Part shown: positions 1-6,310 of the stretch, piece after piece
How positions within the stretch are numbered: the stretch's first letter is position 1
Layout of the letters: every line of letters starts with the position of its first letter
From: Gemmatimonadota bacterium
GTDB taxonomy: Bacteria; Gemmatimonadota; Gemmatimonadetes; Gemmatimonadales; GWC2-71-9
Direction of reading: 5' to 3'
DNA length: 6,467 nt
Assembly: GCA_029859185.1 (NCBI GenBank)
Contig: JAOUDR010000166.1
Location: forward strand, 1-6,467
Made by a program: the position numbers and the translations under genes
The notes under the pieces: generated by a model
Told to the model about the DNA's origin: nothing
Database searches by the model: none
What the model saw: only the letters and a program-made list of their open reading frames with translations

Positions 1-2
1 CG

Positions 3-1022
3 GTGGACCAGGAGCTGGTTGCGCCGCCGTTTCTCCCGGTGCACGAACAGGTTGCGAGCGGGCCGCCGCGGATCGTCAACATCCGGCTCGAGATCGTCGA
101 GCGGGAGTTCGAGATCGCGCCGGGCGTCTTCGTGTGGCAGATGGCGTTCAACAACAGCGTTCCCGGCCCCGTACCGGTGGTCTTTCAGTGGGACTGGGTC
201 AACCTGACGCTGGTCAACGGGACGACCGACAGCCTGGTATTCCGGCAGACCGGCCCCAATACGATGACGCACAACATCGACTTCCATGCGGCCACCGGCG
301 CGCTCGGCGGCGGCGCGCTGACGGCGGTGGGGCCCGGGCAGGAAGTCGGACTGCTGTGGCGCGCGGTCAACGCCGGGCTCTTCGTCTACCACTGCGCGCC
401 GGGTGGGACCATGGTGCCGTACCACGTCGTGACCGGTGGCAACGGGGCCATTCTCGTGCTTCCGCGTGAGGGACTGCGCGACGGCGCCGGCAACCCGATA
501 CGCTACGATCGCGCGTTCTACTTCGGCGAGCAGGATTACTACGTGCCGATGAACGCCGATGGGACGTCCCGACGCTTCGGGAGCTTTGCCGAGCAGATGG
601 GCCCGATGCTGGAGGTCATGCGCGGGCTCATCCCGACGCACATCGCGTTCAACGGAAAGTATGGGGCCCTGACGGCAGACATCCGCCTGGAGGCCGAAGT
701 CGGCGAGACGATCCTCATGCTGCACTCCCAGGCCAACAACCCCTCGTTCCCGCACCTGATTGGCGGCCACGGTGACTGGGTCTGGCCGTACGGCAAGTTC
801 AACAACAAGCCCGATCACGGGCTCGAGTCATGGGATGTCGTGGCGGGAGGGACGGCCGCGGCCGTCTACACGTTCAAGCAGGAAGGGCTCTACGCCTACC
901 TCAATCACAATCTCATCAAGGCGTTCCTGTACGACGCGAAAGCGTTCATCCACGTGACCGGTGGATGGGACGACGATCTGATGACGCGTCCCTACGAAGC
1001 GCGGCCGATGACGGGGAACTGA
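3..1022 (+). CDS. nirK: Copper-containing nitrite reductase NirK (5'-truncated by window edge)
   Basis: This enzyme reduces nitrite to nitric oxide in denitrification, normally as an exported homotrimer with one type-1 and one type-2 copper per subunit. Residues are counted from the first full codon at position 3. The first cupredoxin domain has HNIDFH (His90 type-1, Asp93 catalytic, His95 type-2), then HCAP (His130 type-2, Cys131 type-1) and PYH (His141 type-1). The second domain has PTHIAFNG (His213 catalytic) and PHLIGGHGD (His251 type-2). All type-2 and catalytic residues are present. The expected type-1 axial Met is Gly146 (codon GGC, 438-440), in GGNGAI where relatives read GMNGAI. Met47 matches Met62 of the A. 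faecalis enzyme. The GTG at 3 is unlikely to be the true start: the reading enters directly at ELVAPPF, which in known NirKs follows a signal peptide and a short mature N-terminus. About 50 residues are probably missing. No cytochrome or extra cupredoxin domain is fused at the C-terminus. Family identity is very secure; the effect of the Gly is inference. Confidence 0.96.
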   Translation: MDQELVAPPFLPVHEQVASGPPRIVNIRLEIVEREFEIAPGVFVWQMAFNNSVPGPVPVVFQWDWVNLTLVNGTTDSLVFRQTGPNTMTHNIDFHAATGALGGGALTAVGPGQEVGLLWRAVNAGLFVYHCAPGGTMVPYHVVTGGNGAILVLPREGLRDGAGNPIRYDRAFYFGEQDYYVPMNADGTSRRFGSFAEQMGPMLEVMRGLIPTHIAFNGKYGALTADIRLEAEVGETILMLHSQANNPSFPHLIGGHGDWVWPYGKFNNKPDHGLESWDVVAGGTAAAVYTFKQEGLYAYLNHNLIKAFLYDAKAFIHVTGGWDDDLMTRPYEARPMTGN

Positions 1023-1023
1023 A

Positions 1024-1074
1024 TGCAGAAGGCAGAGCGCAGAACCTAGACCACCCTGCACTCTGCCTTCTGCA
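1024..1074. terminator. Bidirectional hairpin terminator between convergent genes
   Basis: Two 19-nt arms (1024-1042 and 1056-1074) are complementary at 18 of 19 positions around a 13-nt loop. The hairpin begins 2 nt after the nirK stop and ends 25 nt before the stop of the opposing gene. The only mismatch is C1038 opposite A1060. In minus-strand RNA the same pair is G-U, so the stem is uninterrupted in that direction. No U-run follows on either side, so it is not a textbook intrinsic terminator. Its place between convergent genes makes transcript-end formation the likeliest role. It could also be a copy of a dispersed inverted repeat. Confidence 0.7.
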
Positions 1075-1099
1075 CCCGTCACTCAGTCCCCCGGTCGAG

Positions 1100-2656
1100 T
1101 CAGCGGTCGGCGGCGCGGGCCTCCATCTGCGCCAGCGCTTCGTTGAGCCGCATGGTGCTGAGTCGCGAGATGGCCCAGGGCTCCGTCGCGAGTTGCGTGA
1201 GTAGCGCCGTACGGGGCTCCCCCGCGTGCGGCGTATGGATGCGGTACCAACCGGTGGTCCGGACCAGATAGCTCACGCGCGCGTCGTCGGTTGACTGCGG
1301 CACGGCGTAGGTCAACTCCACCCAGTCGCCCGTCTCCTGCACCAACGCATCCCGATCAGCGCGGGAGAGCAGCGGCAGGACATCGCGGCCGTCATGCGTG
1401 GTCGCGCGCACTGGCACAAGGGACGCGACGCTGACGGGTGTCGCCGGGCCGAAATCCATACCCGCGTAGTCCACGAGCCAGAACGATGGCGCTGACTCGA
1501 GGCGCACCTGCACCGTATCGCCTTCGACTGCCGAGAGATCCAGCGTGACCAACTGCTCGCGGCCGACTTCCCCGCCGGCCTCGGAGTAGACGCCTTGCGG
1601 CACCCAGCCATCCTTGGTGCGCAACTGCAGGCTGAGCCATGCCTCGCGCGTCCGTGTTGCCGTGAACATGGCCGCGGCTACGGGAATGCGGTCGATCATG
1701 GCGTACCAGTCGTCGGTCGCGGTGCCGTTGAGCGCGATCATCTCACGATTGAGATAGGCGGCCCACGGGGTGGTGACCGCATCGAGCACGAGGCGGGCCG
1801 TCTCGGCGCCCGGTGGTCGCAGGAACGTGAGGTCGAGCCAGCTCCGGATGTCGCTGAGTGACGCCGTATCCCGGCCGGTCGGGATCGACTCCCAGCGGTA
1901 GCCGTCGCGCCGGGCGACCTGGGTTCGCACGTCGCGGCCGCGGTCGTCCGTCGCGGTCAGCGGCGACGTCAACACGCCTACCGCGTGTATCCGCCCCGCG
2001 GCGTCAGGTATTGGACGCGCGTCGGCCGGATGGGTGACGGCCAGCACTTCGACGGCGTCGATGTGATCGGTTTCGCCGGGCTCGGTGCGCACGCGGAGCC
2101 GCAATGTGCCGGCCTCGGGCACCGCGTACTCGAGGTTGTCCACCTCCGCCCGTGCGAGTCCCGCCGTGATGGCCCCGCTGTAGGTGCCGGAGTCGAGACG
2201 CCAGTCCCGGCCGTCCCAGCTGTCGATCGCCGGGCAGGAGCCGAGGGCCAGGCCTTCCGTCGAGCCAGTCGTCGGTCGCGGCCTCTGGGGCTTCGGGTCG
2301 TTCAGCGCGGCCACGACGGCGACGATGGCCAGCGTGATGCCGCCCGCCACGAGCAACGGGCTCCCGCCATCGGGCGTTTCGACCGACAGGATATCCGCCA
2401 GCGCGACGGTCCGTGCCCGCTTCGGGCCGTTGCGTGTGTCGGTGAACCCGCTCAGCGAGTCGCCGAACAGGAAGGGGTTGTGCAAGGTGACCTGCTCCCC
2501 TGCGACCGTGGTGACGCGCACGGTGCCCGGGTGGTTGGTCTCGATCAGTTGTTGCGGAGCCAGCACGCTGCTCCGCCACCCGCCGCACGCGGCCTGCGCG
2601 GTGATCAGTGCTCCCGCGAGCAGTCGCACGGGGAGTGCATGGGGGCGCGTTCGCAT
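1100..2656 (-). CDS. Exported lipoprotein-like protein of unknown function (WDG motif)
   Basis: The function is not recognised. The 518-residue product starts at ATG 2656 with a strong Shine-Dalgarno. Residues 1-24 look like a signal sequence: Arg-rich start, hydrophobic LLAGALITA, then QAAC. Cys24 could be lipidated, but Gln at -3 is atypical for a lipobox, so cleavage by signal peptidase II is uncertain. Residues 40-95 look like a small beta-rich domain ending in VALADILSVE. A second hydrophobic segment follows at about 100-118 (LLVAGGITLAIVAVVAAL), which is odd for a simple lipoprotein and may anchor it or form a glycine-rich helix. After a Pro-rich linker comes CPAIDSWDGRDWRLDSG (141-157), then a long beta-rich part with PSFWLVDY (390-397). 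The C-terminal helix has RLSTMRLNEALAQM (498-511). I recall similar CP...WDG proteins of unknown function in Gemmatimonadota; this is from memory, not a search. It converges on nirK and diverges from the kinase gene. Confidence 0.85.
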   Translation of the reverse strand: MRTRPHALPVRLLAGALITAQAACGGWRSSVLAPQQLIETNHPGTVRVTTVAGEQVTLHNPFLFGDSLSGFTDTRNGPKRARTVALADILSVETPDGGSPLLVAGGITLAIVAVVAALNDPKPQRPRPTTGSTEGLALGSCPAIDSWDGRDWRLDSGTYSGAITAGLARAEVDNLEYAVPEAGTLRLRVRTEPGETDHIDAVEVLAVTHPADARPIPDAAGRIHAVGVLTSPLTATDDRGRDVRTQVARRDGYRWESIPTGRDTASLSDIRSWLDLTFLRPPGAETARLVLDAVTTPWAAYLNREMIALNGTATDDWYAMIDRIPVAAAMFTATRTREAWLSLQLRTKDGWVPQGVYSEAGGEVGREQLVTLDLSAVEGDTVQVRLESAPSFWLVDYAGMDFGPATPVSVASLVPVRATTHDGRDVLPLLSRADRDALVQETGDWVELTYAVPQSTDDARVSYLVRTTGWYRIHTPHAGEPRTALLTQLATEPWAISRLSTMRLNEALAQMEARAADR

Positions 2657-2660
2657 GGGG

Positions 2661-2666
2661 TCCTCC
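2661..2666 (-). promoter_or_regulatory. Shine-Dalgarno of the unknown exported protein
   Basis: The minus strand reads GGAGGA, followed by CCCC and the ATG at 2656-2654. The match to the anti-Shine-Dalgarno core is strong and the spacing is short but usable. It fixes the start at 2656 and supports this frame over the overlapping open frames on either strand. Confidence 0.75.
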
Positions 2667-2688
2667 GGGATCGGTGTCCACTGGCAAC

Positions 2689-2717
2689 GTCGCAGAAGCC
2701 CGTCAGGCGCGCGTCAA
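2689..2717 (-). promoter_or_regulatory. Candidate promoter of the unknown exported protein
   Basis: On the minus strand TTGACG (2717-2712) matches five of six bases of the sigma-70 -35 box. At a 17-bp spacing lies TGCGAC (2694-2689), a poor -10. Transcription from it would start near 2682 and give a leader of about 25 nt that includes the Shine-Dalgarno. Only the -35 half is convincing. Confidence 0.3.
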
Positions 2718-2764
2718 GAACCCTCGCTGCTCTGCGATGGGCCCCGATTCCCGTCGCGGGCCGC

Positions 2765-2793
2765 TGGCCGTGCGGCCCCTCCGGTTCTACTAT
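2765..2793 (+). promoter_or_regulatory. Candidate promoter of the kinase gene
   Basis: TACTAT at 2788-2793 is the most -10-like hexamer in this GC-rich intergenic region, matching four of six bases of TATAAT. TGGCCG at 2765-2770 is a weak -35 (three of six) at 17 bp. Transcription would start near 2800, leaving only about a dozen bases before the ATG at 2813. That would fit the lack of a clear Shine-Dalgarno in front of the kinase. Confidence 0.35.
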
Positions 2794-2812
2794 TCGTGAG
2801 CCGCGCGCTGCC

Positions 2813-5800
2813 ATGACCGACCTCCAGACCCAACTCCAGACCGCCCTCGGCGGGAGCTACGACCTCGTGCGCGAGCTTGGGGGTGGCGGCATGAGCCGCG
2901 TCTTCCTCGCCACCGAGGTCGCGCTCGACCGGCAGGTCGTGATCAAGGTGCTGCCCCCGGAGATGGGGGCGGGAGTGAACCAGGAGCGGTTCCAGCGGGA
3001 GATTCAGCTCGCGGCCCGGCTTCAGCACCCGCACATCGTGCCGCTGCTCACGGCCGGCGCGGCGGGTGACCTCCGCTACTACGTGATGCCGTACATCGAG
3101 GGCGAGTCGCTGCGCGCCAAGCTGGGCCGCGAGGGCGAGCTGCCGGTGGCCGAAGCCGTCCGCTACCTGCGCGCCATCACCGACGCGCTTGCCTACGCCC
3201 ACACCCAGGGCGTCGTGCACCGCGACATCAAGCCGGACAACATCCTGATCTCGGGCAAGCACGCGCTCGTGACGGATTTCGGTGTCGCCAAGGCATTGAG
3301 CGCCTCGGCGGGATCGACGTTGACGTCGCTGGGCCTCGCACTCGGCACCCCGGCCTACATGGCCCCTGAGCAGGCAGCCGGCGACCCGCACCTCGATCAC
3401 CGAGCCGACATCTACGCCACCGGCGTGCTGGCCTACGAGATGCTCACCGGCCGACTGCCGTTCAACGCCGTGACCCCCCAGGCGCTGCTCGCCGCCCATG
3501 TGACCGCGGTGCCGGACCCCGTGGAGCGCTACCGCGCGAGTGTCCCCCCGGCGCTCGCGGGACTCGTGATGCGCTGCCTCGAGAAGAAGCCGGCCGACCG
3601 CTGGCAGCAGGCCGACGAGGTGCATGTGCTGCTCGACACGATCGCGACATCGGGCACGTCTACCCCCACCGACACGGCACCGTTCGCCGTAGGCGAGGCC
3701 GCCCAGGCGGCCCGCCGAGGGCACCCCCTCCGGGTCGCCGCATGGTTTGGCGGCTCGGCGCTGGTGGTGCTGGCGCTCGTCTATGCCGCGGTGCAGGTGG
3801 TGGGGTTGCCCGATTGGGTCGTGATCCTGGCGATTGCGCTGCTCGGCATTGGCCTCCCAATCATGCTCGTGACCGGGCTCCAGGAGCGGCGCCGCGCGCA
3901 GGCGCGCGCGACCGGGGTGCACATGACGACCCCCACGCAGGGACTGCCGGCGTTCTTCACGTGGCGCAAGGCGCTCCTGGGCGGCGGACTGGCGTTTGCC
4001 GGGCTCGGGTTGCTCACCGTGGGGTGGATGGCCAGCCGCGCCCTCGGCGTGGGACCGGCCGGCACGCTGCTCACGTCGGGCGCGCTGGGGGCAGAGGACC
4101 GCCTCATCATTGCCCAGTTCACGAATCGCACGGCTGACACGACGCTGGGTCGGACGGTGACCGAGTTGTTCCGCATCGGGATCAACCAGTCGCCGGTCGT
4201 GAAGCTCGTGAGCGAGCAGGGCATGCTCGAGATCCTGCAGCGGATGCAGCGGTCTCCGGACACGGACGTGAACGACGCGATGGCCCGCGAGATCGTCGAG
4301 CGCGAGGGCCTCAAGGCGTATGTCTCGGGCGAGATTGCACCGGTGGGGCAGGGCTACCTCGTGTCCGCGCGACTGCTCACACCCGCGGGCGAGATCCTCA
4401 CGGCCCAGCAGGCCTCCGCGTCGGACGATGCCGGGATCATCGCCGCCGTGGACGAGCTGTCGGGAAAAGTCCGCGAGCGGATCGGCGAGTCGTTGAAGAC
4501 CATCCGACGGAGCGGGCCGCTCGACCGGGTGACGACGGGGTCGCTCGAGGCGCTCCGGCTGTACGCTCAGGGCCTGTCGGCGGAAAACGTCGGCGACGAC
4601 GCCCGCGCCGTGGGGCTGTTCGAGCGAGCGGTGGGGCTCGACTCCGGCTTCGCGATGGCGTACCGCAAGATCGGCACGATCCTCGGCAACAACTTCGAGC
4701 AGCGCGAGCGGGCCACGGCGATGCTCACGAAGGCCTACGAGCTGCGCGATCGGCTCAGCGACCGCGAGCGGGCGTACGCCGAAGGGATGTACTTCAACCG
4801 GGTGGTCGGGGATCAGGATCGGTCCATCGCGGCCTACCGCACCCTGCTCGACCTCTATCCGAACGACTACATCGCGCTCAACAACATGGGCGTCGGGTAC
4901 TACATCGTCGGCGATCTGGAGCGAGCAGTCGACACGTACCGCCGCGCGCTCGAGGCGGACTCGAGCCGCGTGCTCGCCTACGGGAATCTGGCCGGCACGC
5001 AGGCGGAGGTAGGGCAGTCTGCGGCGGCAGAGTCGACCCTGACCCGGCTCGACCAGCGCTTCCCGGACAACCAGCGGGCCGTCTACTACCGGCGCGACCT
5101 GGCGTATGCCCGCGGTGACTACGGCGCAGCGGAGCAGTTCGCGCGGCAGGCGCTCGAGCGCGCGCCGGCACCGTCGGCGGCGGTGGGCGCGGCCCAGGGC
5201 CTGGCCCAGCTCCTGATCACGCGCGGTCGCCTGGCCGACGCCGAGCGGACGGGGCAGGCGGGACTCACCATCGCGGCGGACCGGCGGCTCATCCCGGAGT
5301 ACCTGAGCGTCACCGTGGATCTCGCGATTGCCGACGCCGTTCGGGGAGCGCCACGGGACGCGCGCGAGCGGCTCGACGCCGCGCTGCGACGGTTCCCGCT
5401 CAGCGACCTGCCGGCCCTGAACCGGCCGTACGGCGGCCTGATCTACGCATACGCCACGGCCGGTGAGCCGGCTCGCGCCGCGGCGCTGCTGCGGGAGTGG
5501 GAGGCCACCGGCACCGCCGCGGGCGGCGACGACGCCCGGTGGTTTCGCGCGTCGCGCGCGGCCATCGCCGTCGCCGAAGGGCGGGGCGACGACGCCATCG
5601 CCGACGCGCGCGCCTTCGGCACCCGGTACTTCTGCCGTGCCTGCACCGCGGCCATGCTCGGGCTGGGCTACGACGCCGTGGGCCAGACGGACTCGGCGCT
5701 GGCCTACTGGGAGCAGTACGCGTCGTCCTTCCAGCGGATGCAGTTCTGGGACTACCCCGTGCTGGCGCGCTCCTACCAGCGATTGGGTGAGCTGTACGAG

Positions 5801-5941
5801 GAGCGCGGCGACCGCGACAGGGCGGTCGCGTGGTACGGCAAGCTCGTGGATCTCTGGGCCGGTGCCGATCCTGCCCTGCAACCAGTCGTGCGCGACGTGC
5901 AGGCGCGGATCCAGCGCTTGGTCGCCGAGCCCGCGCGGTAG
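2813..5941 (+). CDS. Membrane Ser/Thr protein kinase with C-terminal sensor-like and TPR region
   Basis: The product is a 1042-residue PknB-type (Hanks) kinase. The kinase domain spans about 16-275: glycine loop GGGGMSRV (23-30), Lys45 in VVIKVL, Glu63, catalytic HRDIKPDN (136-143), DFG (155-157), a Ser/Thr-rich activation loop (163-179), APE (184-186), Asp199 and Arg263. All catalytic residues are present. Three hydrophobic segments (about 308-330, 335-354, 387-407) flank a basic loop (358-366). By the positive-inside rule the kinase is cytoplasmic and the C-terminus extracytoplasmic. Residues 427-566 (LIIAQFTNRT...) resemble the TolB/FlgO-like alpha/beta domain common in such kinases. TPR-like helices run from about 577 to 1035, clearest at 684-718 and 981-1012. 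A CRAC pair (Cys941, Cys944) lies among them. The ATG at 2813 is chosen because kinase homology begins just after it; the open frame reaching up to 1985 is antisense to the preceding gene. Ligand and substrates are unknown. Confidence 0.95.
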   Translation: MTDLQTQLQTALGGSYDLVRELGGGGMSRVFLATEVALDRQVVIKVLPPEMGAGVNQERFQREIQLAARLQHPHIVPLLTAGAAGDLRYYVMPYIEGESLRAKLGREGELPVAEAVRYLRAITDALAYAHTQGVVHRDIKPDNILISGKHALVTDFGVAKALSASAGSTLTSLGLALGTPAYMAPEQAAGDPHLDHRADIYATGVLAYEMLTGRLPFNAVTPQALLAAHVTAVPDPVERYRASVPPALAGLVMRCLEKKPADRWQQADEVHVLLDTIATSGTSTPTDTAPFAVGEAAQAARRGHPLRVAAWFGGSALVVLALVYAAVQVVGLPDWVVILAIALLGIGLPIMLVTGLQERRRAQARATGVHMTTPTQGLPAFFTWRKALLGGGLAFAGLGLLTVGWMASRALGVGPAGTLLTSGALGAEDRLIIAQFTNRTADTTLGRTVTELFRIGINQSPVVKLVSEQGMLEILQRMQRSPDTDVNDAMAREIVEREGLKAYVSGEIAPVGQGYLVSARLLTPAGEILTAQQASASDDAGIIAAVDELSGKVRERIGESLKTIRRSGPLDRVTTGSLEALRLYAQGLSAENVGDDARAVGLFERAVGLDSGFAMAYRKIGTILGNNFEQRERATAMLTKAYELRDRLSDRERAYAEGMYFNRVVGDQDRSIAAYRTLLDLYPNDYIALNNMGVGYYIVGDLERAVDTYRRALEADSSRVLAYGNLAGTQAEVGQSAAAESTLTRLDQRFPDNQRAVYYRRDLAYARGDYGAAEQFARQALERAPAPSAAVGAAQGLAQLLITRGRLADAERTGQAGLTIAADRRLIPEYLSVTVDLAIADAVRGAPRDARERLDAALRRFPLSDLPALNRPYGGLIYAYATAGEPARAAALLREWEATGTAAGGDDARWFRASRAAIAVAEGRGDDAIADARAFGTRYFCRACTAAMLGLGYDAVGQTDSALAYWEQYASSFQRMQFWDYPVLARSYQRLGELYEERGDRDRAVAWYGKLVDLWAGADPALQPVVRDVQARIQRLVAEPAR

Positions 5942-5976
5942 GTCACGTTCTGTCGCCACCTGCGGCCGCCTGAGCG

Positions 5977-6070
5977 GCAGAGCCGAGCCGCGGCTCGGCT
6001 CTGTCAGTGAACTGACGAATGTGACCCTCAGCCGCGCCCACCGGCAGATGGTGCGACGCTTCATGATGAC
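5977..6070. repeat. Array unit 1 (palindrome A replaced)
   Basis: The unit is 94 bp. From position 13 of the unit (5989) to its end it differs from unit 2 at one base only (T6020 versus C6114). Its first 12 bases differ from the others: palindrome A is missing and the segment instead forms the left arm of the 26-bp palindrome at 5978-6003. Palindrome B is intact. Confidence 0.85.
5978..6003 (+). terminator. Perfect palindrome behind the kinase, possible terminator
   Basis: Two 13-bp arms (CAGAGCCGAGCCG at 5978-5990 and its exact reverse complement at 5991-6003) meet with no spacer. In RNA this gives an approximately 11-bp GC-rich stem with a tight loop. It begins 37 nt after the kinase stop, a good place for a terminator, but no U-run follows. 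Its right arm is also the start of the repeat array, so the hairpin joins unique DNA to repeat DNA. Confidence 0.55.
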
Positions 6071-6164
6071 GCGAGTGAGACTCGCGGCTCGGCTCTGTCA
6101 GTGAACTGACGAACGTGACCCTCAGCCGCGCCCACCGGCAGATGGTGCGACGCTTCATGATGAC
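6071..6164. repeat. Array unit 2 (complete)
   Basis: This complete 94-bp unit holds palindrome A, an 11-nt linker GGCTCGGCTCT, palindrome B, then a 54-nt tail with the ACCGGCAGATGG block. The near-identity of its last 82 bases to unit 1 points to a recent duplication or to gene conversion. Confidence 0.9.
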
Positions 6165-6263
6165 GCGAGTGAGACTCGCGGCTTGGCCCTGTCAGTGAAC
6201 TGACGAACCCTGCCGCGGCTCTGAGCCGCCCTACCGGCAGATGGCGCGCGGCACTGTGATGGC
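6165..6263. repeat. Array unit 3 (divergent 99-bp form)
   Basis: Palindromes A and B match unit 2 exactly, while the linker is GGCTTGGCCCT and the tail is strongly changed and 5 bp longer. The tail carries its own inverted repeat, GCGGCT-CTG-AGCCGC at 6215-6229, absent from units 1 and 2. ACCGGCAGATGG is kept. Confidence 0.88.
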
Positions 6264-6310
6264 GCGAGTGAGACTCGCGGCTTGGCCCTGTCAGTGAACT
6301 GACAAACCCT
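6264..6310. repeat. Array unit 4 (truncated)
   Basis: Only the first 47 bp of a unit are present. They match unit 3 except at one base (A6304 for G6205). That change extends palindrome B to TGTCAGT-GA-ACTGACA. Similarity stops abruptly after AAACCCT, so the array ends inside a unit. Confidence 0.88.

Larger units (their letters stand above)
5977..6310. repeat. Tandem array of 94/94/99-bp palindrome-bearing units
   Basis: This noncoding array has four units with starts at 5977, 6071, 6165 and 6264. Palindrome A, GCGAGT-GAG-ACTCGC, is at 6071-6085, 6165-6179 and 6264-6278. Palindrome B, GTCAGT-GA-ACTGAC, is at 6003-6016, 6097-6110, 6191-6204 and 6290-6303. Every copy of A and of B is identical. 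A and B are always 11 nt apart. A third shared block, ACCGGCAGATGG, occurs at 6040-6051, 6134-6145 and 6233-6244. A 94-bp period shifts the reading frame at each step, which argues against protein-coding repeats. It could be a REP/BIME-like extragenic element, a cluster of operators or a structured RNA. The sequence does not decide among these. Confidence 0.93.

Noticed and set aside
3..5. GTG at position 3 as the true start of nirK
   Set aside because: No upstream sequence is visible to judge it, and NirK proteins carry a signal peptide and about two dozen mature residues before this point. The gene most likely continues to the left of the window.
1985..2812. In-frame open extension of the kinase to an ATG at 1985
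   Set aside because: It runs antisense to the exported-protein gene, has no kinase-family homology and is rich in Arg, Gly and Pro as expected of a GC-rich shadow frame. The kinase domain begins normally just after the ATG at 2813.
2714..6064. 1116-codon open frame on the minus strand across the kinase gene
   Set aside because: The translation is low-complexity (Arg, Gly, His, Leu, Pro) with no recognisable domain. The opposite strand encodes a kinase with all catalytic motifs. Long antisense frames are common in GC-rich DNA.
5977..6310. CRISPR array
   Set aside because: The sequences between repeated blocks are themselves repeated, the units are near 94 bp and no cas gene is visible. There are no unique spacers.
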